Assembly: GCA_963969395.1 (NCBI GenBank)
Contig: OZ017801.1
Span: 22,139,611-22,203,610, forward strand
Origin: Pseudoscleropodium purum
Taxonomy: Eukaryota; Streptophyta; Bryopsida; Hypnales; Brachytheciaceae
Direction: 5' to 3'
DNA length: 64,000 nucleotides
This document shows, piece after piece, positions 1 through 10,311 of the stretch. The position numbers were made by a program, and so were the translations under genes. Numbering within the stretch: the stretch's first letter is position 1; each line of letters opens with the position of its first letter. Below the pieces are notes generated by a model. It was not told the DNA's origin and did not search any database. It worked only from the letters and a program-made list of their open reading frames with translations.

Positions 1-1618
1 ATTCTGTTGGCTGATTTTCTAGGAACAGTGGTGCAATGTTTGATTTGTTGAGACTGGTCGAATGTGGGGGTCATTTTTTTGTTGATGTGCTATGGTGTTA
101 GTTTGAATTCCTTGGTTTGTGAGTTCCCTTTGTGTGATGATTGTTGAGTCTGAAAGTGTGATGTTTCTGGTGCCCACTATCTGCCGAAGCAATTTCATCA
201 CGGTTTGTTGATTTTGGGATTGCGTTTGGGTTTTTTATGGCAATGCATGAATGGTTATTGCGTGTGCATGTGCTTGTTTAGTACTCCGTATGTGTTTTGG
301 ATCCCATCATCATTCTGTTTGCTCTTTTTCGGAGCTGTGGAGCTTTTGATATCGGTTTGGATTGGGGCGAACCTTTGTTCCAGTAGTGGATACTCCTCTT
401 CGGAAGCCATACGAGCTTTCCTTGATCTCTTCTTGTATGGGGGGGAAATATGATCTTGATTGTTTTTGAGTCAAAATTGAGCTTTATCGTATTGTCGTGC
501 TCCGTAAGGTGAAATCATCACACATCGTCAAGGAAACATGATACCAGAAGAACAAGTGCTCCCAAGAACCGTTGATTCCGCGATATGCTCCTGAAGAGTG
601 AGCTTTTGTAGCACTTTGAATTTTAGAATTTGCATTTGTAATTTTGCGAAATTAAAATTAGAAAAAAATCTGTCGGTAGGAGCGGGTGTGCATATAAGAT
701 TTGAGGACATGTTCCTATGACGGGTGGATGAAATTCATTTTTTCTTAATACTAGACGCTAGTGATTTTTTAGGCAATTTTAGTGCCCAATTGCGGAAAAC
801 AAAAAGGATTACTGTGTTGATTCATGCCAAGACTTTGATCACGAACCTTCATACCACTGCCAAAATGTTTACAAAACCTCATATATTTATTTATTTATAT
901 TTTTCAAATATCTTAGAGATAAAGGTATGCAGTTTTGACTATGGAAAGATTGTCCTCAAAATGCCCTTAAAAATGACTCAAATATGTATGTTGAATGAAA
1001 ACTTTTTAAAATTCCTATTAATAGAACTGAACAATTTGAATTGAGGAGAAAAAGATTTCTTGTGAGATATCAAGCATTCTGTCTAGAATATTTTTAGATG
1101 GGATTTTCAGTCTGAGATTTCAAATTTTATTGGAATGTATCACTAAGTTGAGAAGTTTATGTAATATATGGGTATGGTCCACGGTTCATGTTTTATGATT
1201 TTTTTTTTAAAAATCATTAGTGAATTGTTCCCTTTGTCCCCAAATGATCTTTATGTTGGGCTGAATTTTTTGTCCCCAAATGATCTTCTTATGATGTGGA
1301 AGAAGAGCTTGCAAAATATAACCTTTCTATGTGCACAATGGCTATACAAAAAGTTGAGGAGCTTAGTGTTTGTTTTATCTAGCAAGAAATAGAAAATTGG
1401 GTGGACAATGTATTGTAGACTTTGTATGTGGCCATCCTCGATATAAGTTAGTCTCAACAATCAAAGACAATGCATTCGAATCATGCAATGAGTTGGCATG
1501 TTGCTATTTAATTAATGTATTGAAGTTGATCCTAACAATGTACAAGGCTTGGATTGTGGTAGGGACAACTCGGATTTGGATGGAAACGACTTCAACTTTG
1601 GTAAGGGCAGGTAGTATA
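1..1618 (+). repeat. Left arm of a long, nearly identical inverted repeat
   Basis: This arm is the reverse complement of 10312-11929, with every position p pairing with 11930-p. Reading the two arms against each other I noticed two substitutions, near 1306 and 1609, so identity is above 99.8% by eye. Homology stops abruptly at 1618 on the inner side and still holds at base 1, so the arm continues outside the window. The matching right arm lies immediately downstream of the uL6 gene, so the outer part of this arm looks like a duplicated uL6 3' flank. It contains no convincing gene except a possible 51-codon reading frame, present in both arms. Confidence 0.95.
255..410 (-). CDS. Possible 51-residue reading frame, left-arm copy
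   Basis: This is the mirror copy of the frame at 11520-11675. It begins MASEEEYPLLEQ and ends NKHMHTQ before a TAA stop. The composition is charged and polar and looks more like protein than the surrounding frames do, but I recognise no family. It could be a chance frame in what may be the uL6 downstream region or a first exon of an unknown gene. Confidence 0.2.
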   Translation of the reverse strand: MASEEEYPLLEQRFAPIQTDIKSSTAPKKSKQNDDGIQNTYGVLNKHMHTQ

Positions 1619-4600
1619 TATCCACGTGCCTTCTATTGTTAATTCAAATTGCACAATGTTTTTGCAGCTCTCACGGGAGTATGTTGTGGACAATGCAAAT
1701 GTAGAAAGTAGAGCTAACATTGAGGGAAATACAAACAACACGGCAACTAAACAAATAATTGGCTAGTAGTACGTTTTGTTCACCAAAAGCCACAACTTTC
1801 CATAATTTATAGCTCACAACTTCAATTTGGGAATTAATCCAAAGCTCAAATTGGCATGACTACAAGAAAACATTGACCCTTGTTTATAGCTTGAAATAGA
1901 ATTAAAAAATATTAATTTTTGACCTTAATATATAACATTTTGTTGAATAAGTAGAGCGCATTGGTGTAGGCAGTATTTTTTTTAATTTGTATTTTAGAAC
2001 ATAGCTTCACAATTTTAAATATACTATCCATTTATCTTTAAAGGTTGCAGAATGTATTTGTATTGTCTCATTTTCAAAAAATACTTATTGTTTGTTTTAA
2101 ATTAGGTTTGAAGATTTATTTTTAAAACTTCACCAAAACTCTTGGATGCAGTCAATGAATTGGGCATTAGACTTAGAAACATATATGAGGCCAAAGATAA
2201 GGTTTGCTTAAGAAATTGAGCAAAATGAATTATATTTTACTTTGAAAATAGGATGCATGTATTGAAAATTATGTAGTTATAGCTAATGTAGGATGTGGTA
2301 ATAATCCTCTATTTTAGATTGAACATAAGATGTGCGTATTGGAAATTATGTAGTTGTAGCTAATATAAGATGTGATAATACCCTATTATTTTAGATTGAA
2401 TATAGGATGCCTTGTAAAAATATAATAGGCCTAACACGAGATTGGATTTCTTCTTGAGTTATTTGAGCATGTTTTTTCTCAAAAAGAAGTATGGTAGTAT
2501 TGTGGCATAAGATTTGAAATTTTGGATACAACTTCTATGTCAAAAAGCCTCCATTTACAAGTTTAGATGAAATTTGAAATCCTCGTGGTTTAGCAAATAA
2601 AACATAGTTTTTACTAGAAGGTTGTGAAACTACTCTAGTCATATTGTCAACTTCCATCGTGCACTTTTCTTTTCCAGCATGCACTTATGCTTCTTAAGTA
2701 TCATATTTATTTCCAAAATTTTGTAATGTTAATAATAATGAGTTTAATCATATATTTTTATGCATTCTTATTAATATTTAGGTGAATAGAAATGATAGTT
2801 TTATAGGAAACTTGATCATCAATACAATTTAAATTCTCATAGATAGAAGAGATTGCTAGAAAAAAGTTTAGCCACTTAATTTGAAATTACTCTTTTGGTC
2901 ATATATAGAAAGAAGTCATAATGTATGACTCTTATTTTTGTCCAATGAATGAAAAGACTGATAAGGAAATGTGAGGAGTACAATTTGAAGTGGTAGTATA
3001 TTTTGTACATTAACTTGAGGTTACTACACCTATTTGCATCTACTTGCAAAATTGACCCCTATATATTTTTATCCCCGGGGAGATCACTATCAATTTTTAG
3101 AAAGCTACATGAGTTAAAAAATAGGGACCATTTAATTCAAAAGGAAAAAAAATTATATAATATGTAGGGCTATTGTAGGATCTATGAAATGCTATATAGT
3201 CTATTATATATAGATTAGGCTATGTAAAAGCATCATGTAGTAGGAATTTTTATTATTGAATTTGCCTTAACAAATAGGGGTTGTGCAAATTTTTAATAGT
3301 ATGGTGAGTGTATATAGATGTGGATAGGTAATTTCATGTGGATGCTAAAATGGACACAATCAAAGTAATATACAATGAAGGATAGTTGATTGAGATTGTA
3401 CCATGGTACCAATAGTGTATATATTAAAAAATTAAGTGTAATTGTAAGACATTGGCGACAATTATAAGAAATTGTCACATTGCACAAGTAAGAAGGTTTA
3501 TCTTAGCAAGTTCAATGAATTGAAAATTTTACAATACAAGGATAGAGTTTATAATCTATACAACTTGAATCTTTGAATTCATATATCTTATACACTCATA
3601 TTCAATGGGATGTTCATGGGATAGATTCAAGTGGGGATTTTGAAGTGTTCAAGAAAGAAGTGGTTTTGGAAGATGAAAAGTCCAAAATTGCTAATTTTTG
3701 ATGCATTGTCCAAAATAAAAAATTAATTTCTTTTTGAATTCTAACTATATAAAAATGTATTAAAAAATAAAACAATGTGCAAAAAAAAATTCAATCCATT
3801 TGTTGACATAGATTAAAAGATTATAAGTTTTGAAGTTATAAAAAGAAACTTTTTTCAATCTTGCAAAATATGGTAAGTAGAATTTGAGCCCTCTTTAAGT
3901 AAATTTTTTTCTCTAAACAAAATGATGATTTTGACCATTCACAAGCATATGTTTTTAGGTTCATTCATGAAAAAAAATTCAAAAGCAAATATGGAGTCTA
4001 GATAGCTTACTTTAAATCAATTTGCAATGAAAGGAGGTAAAGTGCATTGGCAATATACTAGTCATTTTTTGATGATTTCTTGTGCAATGAAGAATTTTTC
4101 ATTTGAAACTTAAATGGTAAAAAAATCAAAGAGAAACATTTGGAATATGTGGAAAATATTTCAAAAACTTTGACATTATAAATTGCAAGATAATAGGGCT
4201 TGAAGTTAGAAGAAAATGTTTTTTTCTTGAATTCTCCTCAACATAACTAACAAAGTTTGACTCCTCTTAGGATGTGATTTGAGAATTAAATTTTTTTAGA
4301 CAATTGTATGCATTAGTTATATACATGGCAAATTACATACATGCATTAGTATACATTGGTTACATAAATGGAAAAATTCAAAAGATTATTAGCATTTTTG
4401 CAAAAGATGCCAAAATAATGTCCAAATTGTCAAGCCTAAAAAAAAAAATTGGGGAGCATAACTTTTAATTTGGGAAGCCAACTAGAAAAAAATGATATTC
4501 AAACCACTGAGGGAATACATGTTCACATTTTGTGTCAAAATTCAATAAACATCCGACTCAAATTGACTTTGTAGGAACCTACCTAAATTTTCAATTGTTA

Positions 4601-6032
4601 ATTCAATAGACAATTGGCCTTTAGGGATTAAAAATTATCACTTGGTCAATGGTACCTGAATTGAATTGATTATTGTTGATTCCATTGCATAACTCTCTAT
4701 ATATGCATATAGTAGAGGGAAGGAAAAGTTTGTTAGGAAGTGTGGGTGTAGGAAAAATTAGATGCTTAAATTTATATGCAAGATAGCCCTACTTAAAAAA
4801 TTGCATGAATGAATTTATAAAAAACACAAGGTATTGAAAATACACCCCCTCCAATTTTTTTATGTAAAAATACGGTCATCTTAAATACAAAAATTAAAGT
4901 AAATAGCCCCACATCAAATACCATTTTAACTTAGGTATATACCTTAAATTACAAGGAGTGATCTCCCCAAGTTTTTACCTAAATGTGTCACCTTCCTAAC
5001 TTGATAATTTGGATTAATCTACAATCAAAAGTTTTGAGAATGAAGATGTTTAATCATATGGTATTCTTAAATTATATCCTAAGAGAAGTAGATATTGAGT
5101 ATTTTTTGCAATTAAAAAATAATAATTTATTATTTCTAAACATACCTCAATTGGATGTCTACTTTGACCATTTTGGGTGTTTTTAATACTATCTTTGACC
5201 CAAAAATAAAAATTTGGAGCTCATAATTGGGATATAAATATTTCTACCAAACTACAAAAGTTCATAAAGAAATTTTCTAAAAATAGTAAATTATCCACCT
5301 TCTACATGTACTCGAAATGCACTACCTTTGCACAAGTATAGAAAACACAATTTTTTTCCAAAAGATGAAAATGGTTGAGAAAAAGCATCTTCAAATTTGA
5401 ATTTTTTTAATTGATATTTTAATATTTTCAAAAAATCAAACATCAAAGTGTCTATTTTTTTAATATTTTCTATTATGTTTTTTGTATGCATAACTTTTAG
5501 AGACAAATTTTTCTAGGTCTAAATTTTTAAGGACATAATATTTTTGTTGCTTAAAAAATTATTTATCTTTTTTTTCATTTAAAAAAAATTTATTCCAAAA
5601 ATCATTGTACTCAATGAAATAGGCCATTTTGAGCAGAAATTGACAAATGTTTCTTGCAATAACTATGAGGCTAAATCATTTTATAAATCTTCATAAAGGA
5701 CTACAAATGCATTCTCTCTTAGAGTTTGTTAAAAAATGAAAATGAAAATTACCTCTTAACCATTCAATTGACTATTTTATGGTTGTTGCCCAACTTTGGA
5801 AAGCATTTTGGATAGGAAAAAACCATTTAAAAAATCCTAGACAAACCAAATCAAGTTGATTTTTATTTTCTATCCAAGACTAATATTTTTGCAATTAAAA
5901 GTTTTATAAAGAAATAGCACAAATTGATTAATGTTTGCCTAATGTTGAAAAGTTAACTATTTTTGAAAAGTGTAGATGCCTTATCAATAAAATCTTGTGC
6001 AAATTTTTATAAATTAAATGGAACAACACTTA
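1619..6032. other. AT-rich spacer without recognised gene
   Basis: No reading frame here has recognisable similarity. The DNA is very AT-rich with many homopolymer runs. A stretch at about 4450-4640 (around 'cataacttttaatttggg' and 'tcaataaacatccgactc') is similar to 29630-29800 and so belongs to a dispersed repeat. A short 'ggggagatcact' at about 3075 is answered in inverted orientation at about 4960. This could mark an old inverted-repeat element, but the arms are too diverged to be sure. Confidence 0.5.
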
Positions 6033-7583
6033 CAGTGACAAACAACAGGGAAGAAACCCAACTTTGGCAAACAACTTGTGGCGATTGAGATCACATATTA
6101 TAAAAGCAATTGAGGAAACTATGAATACAAGAAGGCTTCATAGTATGTGTGAAAAGAAAATTCCAAAAGGCAATAGGGTTTCTAAAATAAAAAATGTTGA
6201 AGCGGCTAGGATTAGAGTACTCAATTTTGTTCGTAGCCACCAGTACTAGAGTTTGGATTTGCATATGAATCTCTTTACAATTATGCGAGATTTTAAGCAC
6301 ATTGTGGAGCTCTACATTAGTAGATTGTATGGCAATGAAGATTTTTGTAGTTGTCCTATGCCTCGATTATCTGAATTGCAAAAGCTCCGAATGGTGTTTC
6401 AACACGAAAAGTTGCAGATGCAATAGGCATGAAACAATTTGGAGTTGTTCACCTAAGAAGGGAGATTGCTAAGGAGCTCAAGAAGTAACGAGGAGGGCAC
6501 CTAAGACTTCTTACTACGAGGGAGAGGTGGGGTTGTATGACCTTGCTAACAAAAGGCCATCTTGGAGTTGCATCAAAGATAGCAACAAAATTTCGAAAAG
6601 AGTCAAGTAAAAATGTGTCTGTTGTAGCTGTGAGGTATGCTTTGAGATGGGAAGGTTTGGCTACAAGAGTGTAACAGAGGAAGCTCCTTTTGGCACAAAA
6701 GCATGTTTTGGCATGGTTGAGGTTTGCTTAAAGGTTTGTAAATTGGACCATTTATAATTGGAAACGCGTTATCTTTAGTGATGAGACGAAGATAAACATA
6801 TTTAATTTCGATGGTAAGTCTTGGTGTTGGATCATAGATGGAGAATGTGTCCAACCGCAACATGTCCAACAAATAGTCCAACATGGTGGTGGACATGTCA
6901 TGATTTGGGGTTGTATGATAGCTTCTGGACTTGGAGCTTGGCACAAAATTGAAGGTGTGATGGATAGGCATGTGTACAAATTTATTTTTGAAAACTTCTT
7001 GTGGTTTACAATCCAGCATTACAATTTGGATCCAAGCAATGTGATGTTTCAATAGGATTTAGATCCAAAACATACAAGTAAGATGGTGTAGGATTGGCTT
7101 AAATCACAGCCATTTCAACTTCTCCAGTGGCCTATTCAATCATCAGATTTGAATCCCATGGAGCATTTTGGGGCTCTTTTAAAATGATGTTTGAACAAAT
7201 TTTCTACACCTCCGAGAGGAATCGAAGAATTGTGGGAGTGCGTGCGCATTGTTTCTTCTAGTTTCAGTGAGGAGGATTGCATGGCATTGTATGAGAGCAT
7301 GCTACAAAGAATTCTTGTAGTTTTGGGAGCTAGAGGCTATTGGACGGATTATTGAAGTTTACAGAAGTAGATTGAACAAAACTGAGTACTTACATACGGT
7401 TGTTGATTATAAATTATAAAAGATTATCTAGTTTTCAATCTGTAGTATAATTCTATACACATGTATAGGACTCTATTTTCTTTTAAATGTACTTTTCAGC
7501 TTTAAAAAAGAATCACTACATTGTCTATAATGGCTTGTTGAAGTTGGTTTCTTCGACAAAGTACTCAGTTTTGTTTGTCATTA
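6033..7583 (+). mobile_element. Decayed Tc1-like DNA transposon (element Tc1-A)
   Basis: The 1551-base segment is flanked by TA dinucleotides (6031-6032 and 7584-7585), the target-site signature of Tc1/mariner elements. The left end reads CAGTGACAAACAACAGG and the right end, in reverse complement, TAATGACAAACAAAAC. After an apparent gap in the left copy both share GAAGAAACC and CAACTT. A second inverted pair, 'acaaaactgagtactt' at 7377-7392 and its complement at 7557-7573, lies near the right end. The interior carries a Tc1-type transposase pseudogene in the same orientation. Length fits an intact Tc1 element (about 1.6 kb). The left boundary is less certain than the transposase assignment. 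Confidence 0.75.
6330..7355 (+). pseudogene. Tc1-like DD34E transposase pseudogene
   Basis: In reading order, a helix-turn-helix segment (STRKVADAIG, V-HLRREI) is followed, after frame changes near 6400 and 6485, by a long frame with TTRERWGCMTLL, VRYALRWEGL and KLLLAQKH. The catalytic core then runs in one frame from about 6760: VIFSDET with the first aspartate, HGGGHVMIWGCM, then Q-stop-DLDPKHTS with the second aspartate, then SSDLNPMEHFG with the glutamate. I count 34 residues between the second D and the E, the Tc1 signature. In-frame stops lie at QxD, before DWLK, after LLK and in the N-terminal half. The frame ends YWTDY-stop at 7353-7355. No functional protein can be made. The assignment to the Tc1 branch is strong; the exact N-terminus is not determinable. 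Confidence 0.9.
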
Positions 7584-7684
7584 TATGAGCTTTTAACTAG
7601 TCGTAGAAAAAATTTAAGTGCTAAAAATAGAAATTAAAAATTTAGCTTGGGAGGGCACTACAATTTATTTTTCCCATATATGTA

Positions 7685-8256
7685 CAGTGGGGTACCAATC
7701 AAAATGTTGTTTTCGAATTCGCAGTGAGAAAAATTTCACTGCCAACTTTGAAAGCCTCCCGAGAGCTCAAAAATTTGTATTTTACCACAAATGTTTTACC
7801 AATGAATTATCTTTAAGTTAATTATATGTGTGACAAATTTCAAAGCCAAAAGATTCACTGAAAAAAAGTTATTCAAAATCTACCAACATTGGTAGTTGTG
7901 GAAATTTTTTCACTGCTGCTAACTTTGACAGCCTCCCAAAGATTGAATTATTTTATTTTTACCATGGAATTCTTGGAAAAAAAAAATTTATGTTAATAAC
8001 ATATGATAAAAATTTCAAGACCAAAAGATTAATACAAAAAAAGATATTAACAATCTACCAACATGTGTCGTTTTGAGAAACAATTGTGAAAACCGTTTCA
8101 CTACTTCAACTTTGACACCCTCCCAAGGACTGAAAAATTGCTTATTTACCATGAAATTTTTGGCACAACATGATCTTTATGATAACAACATTCATGCCAA
8201 ATTTCAAGGTCAAAAAATTTATACAAAAAAAATATTTACAATCTACCAACATGTAT
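7685..8256 (+). repeat. Left terminal inverted repeat of Tc1-B, three tandem units
   Basis: The arm is itself composed of three diverged direct units of about 175-195 bases. Each unit contains 'tttcactgc' or a variant, then 'aactttga-a-cctcccaa', a 'tttaccat' box, 'caaatttcaaggtcaaaagatt' or similar and a closing 'aatctaccaaca' box. The closing boxes lie at about 7878-7888, 8053-8063 and 8240-8250. The outermost unit starts with the transposon end. Confidence 0.85.
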
Positions 8257-8560
8257 GTTCTCCATTTGCCTCAATCACTGCTTGTAACCTAGAGGGCATA
8301 GAATGACATAGTTAAAGGAGCTTTGTACCATTGATTAACCTCCACTCTCTTTCAATAACTACCTTCAAGTCTCTAAATTTTTTGGATATATTGGGCCATG
8401 TTGCACAGCATCTTTCAAAATCTTCCAAAGGTTCTCAATTAGATTGAGATCGGGAGAATTTGCAGGCCAATCAAGCTTCTCCAAAAGGTGTGTTTGACTC
8501 CATTCTTCACATACTTTGAGATGTGACAAGTGCACACAACTAAATTTGGCTATCCTTGAT
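8256..8560 (-). pseudogene. C-terminal remnant of a Tc1-type transposase
   Basis: Reading the minus strand gives HLKVCEEW, then LDWPANSPDLNLIENLWKILK, the hallmark around the third catalytic residue (the E of IEN). After a stop and a frame change follows EWRLINGTK, then SMPSRLQAVIEANGE, which matches the conserved Tc1 C-terminus. The second catalytic aspartate region is degraded (around SCVHLS). The N-terminal two thirds, including the DNA-binding domain, are missing, their place being taken by the inverted-repeat arm. This is a dead coding fragment in a non-autonomous element. Confidence 0.88.
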
Positions 8561-8681
8561 TTTTTTGAAAAGAATTTATGATTAGAGATTGCATCATCTA
8601 GAGAATTTCAATCTAGAAGCATGATTGTCTAACATACTTCAACAATTTCAATGTCTTTAATAAAAGGTATCTCACAACTAC

Positions 8682-9222
8682 ACACATTGGTAGATTGTAA
8701 ATATTTTCATGAATGTTTTTATCATAGAGATAATGTTGTGCCAAAAATTTCATGGTAAATAAGCAATTTTCCAATCCTTGGGAGGGTGTCAAAGTTGAAG
8801 TAGTGAAACGGTTTTCACAATTGTTTCTCGAAATGACACATGTTGGTAGATTGTTAATATCTTTTTTTGTATTAATCTTTTGATCTTGAAATTTTTAATA
8901 TATGTTATTAACATAAATTTTTTTTTTCCAAGAATTCCATGGTAAAAACAAAATAATTCAATCTTTGGGAGGCTGTCAAAGTTAGCAGTAGTGAAAAAAT
9001 TTCCACAACTACCAATGTTGGTAGATTTTGAATAACTTTTTTTTGGTGAATCTTTTGGCCTTGAAATTTTTCATACATATAATTAACTTAAAGATAATTC
9101 TTTGGTAAAACATTTGTGGTAAAATATCAATTTTTGAGCTCTGAGGAGGCTTTCAAAGTTGGCAATATTGAAATTTTTCTCACTGCAAATTCGAAAACGA
9201 CATTTTGATTGGTACCCCACTG
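8682..9222 (-). repeat. Right terminal inverted repeat of Tc1-B
   Basis: This is the reverse complement of 7685-8256 with scattered substitutions and small indels. The three-unit structure is retained, with 'ttggtagatt' boxes at about 8687, 8848 and 9020, and it ends at the outer CAGTGGGGTACC sequence. Confidence 0.85.
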
Positions 9223-10311
9223 TACATTTGAAGGCTATTTTATGGAAGTTGTTACATTTTTCCAAAATATATGGTAACCTATTGCTACCTAATTTTCTAA
9301 GATGGAAATTTTAGATGGGCCTATTGTTTGTTTAAATTTTTTCCTTAATGTTTTTCAAAGAGATTTGTTAGTTTAAAATTTTAAGTTTTCACCTGTATAA
9401 TTGTTAGGTATTGGAACTTTACAATAAATTAACCCTTGAGTGCAGAGCTTGTGTTTACTGAAATTGAGACCCTTTTGAACTCATTCCAATCAAACTATTA
9501 TCTAAAACGAGATCTACAAAAACTGGGCGTACTAATTGGTAGTGGAAATAGGCCTTGAGCTGTAGCAAAATGGACAAATGATTTGACCATATGGTTGAAA
9601 AAATGATAATAGGCAAACAAGGCAAATTAGGAGGCTAAATTTGAGCCATTGGGGCGCTTAGGAATTAAAGAAACTTTCAATAGTATACACCCTACTTTAC
9701 TACAACAAAACCTCTAGAAATATGAGAATATGGATTTTAAAAAAGCATTATGGAATTTTTAGTATGGAATCATAAACACCATAATGACTTCATTAATTTG
9801 AGTACAATAATAATATGGTAGAAAAAATGAAAACAATTAAAGCACAAAACATTGCAAAAGTCCATTACAAACATCCAACCACAATTGCATTTTGAAATAT
9901 AAAGTAAATTTTTGTAGCTATCAATTTATGGGAAAAACAATATACTACAATATTTAGAGAATATATGACAACATTAACTAGCATGCCTTGTATGCACAAT
10001 GCTAAACAGGAAAAAAAACTCCACCTACAATCTCTACACATGGCCATTATCTAATCCAACCAATAAAGGGTTTGAAAAAGCGCTAACGAATGTCATATCT
10101 TCGCGAAAAGAATTTGCCTTGGCTTTAGTGATAAAGCATCATTTATGTAGTATATTACACAAAAATCAAAGTTCTACAACACTAGGAGCAATAACCAAGG
10201 AGATAAAAGTTGATAGAATGTACCATCATACAAACCAATTGCTCTTGCACGTGCACCTTCAATTATAAGTAGAGTCCACTAGTTCACATAAAAAAAAACA
10301 TCCCATAGTAT
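9223..10311. other. Spacer between Tc1-B and the right arm, no gene recognised
   Basis: AT-rich sequence. The only longer frame (9999-10268, 89 codons, opening MLNRKKNSTY) has no recognisable motif and no coding-like composition, so I do not call it a gene. A 'cacgtg' palindrome lies near 10250. Confidence 0.4.

Larger units (their letters stand above)
7685..9222 (-). mobile_element. Tc1-like element with very long terminal inverted repeats (element Tc1-B)
   Basis: The element is 1538 bases, bounded by perfect TA-CAGTGGGGTACC at the left and GGTACCCCACTG-TA at the right (TA at 7683-7684 and 9223-9224). Both arms then continue as inverted copies for roughly 550 bases, leaving about 425 unique bases in the middle. 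The unique part encodes, on the minus strand, the C-terminal third of a Tc1-family transposase. The interior is too short for a full transposase, so the copy is non-autonomous. It lies 101 bases from Tc1-A and belongs to a different lineage, since its transposase motif reads DWPANSPDLN where Tc1-A has WPIQSSDLN. Confidence 0.9.

Noticed and set aside
205..453. 82-codon hydrophobic open frame in the left arm, mirrored in the right arm
   Set aside because: It lies in what is probably the uL6 3' flank, has no ATG (opens at TTG) and no recognised motif. Its presence in both arms is explained by arm identity.
6603..7052. 149-codon minus-strand open frame across the Tc1-A transposase
   Set aside because: The plus strand shows unambiguous transposase motifs; the antisense frame is a shadow.
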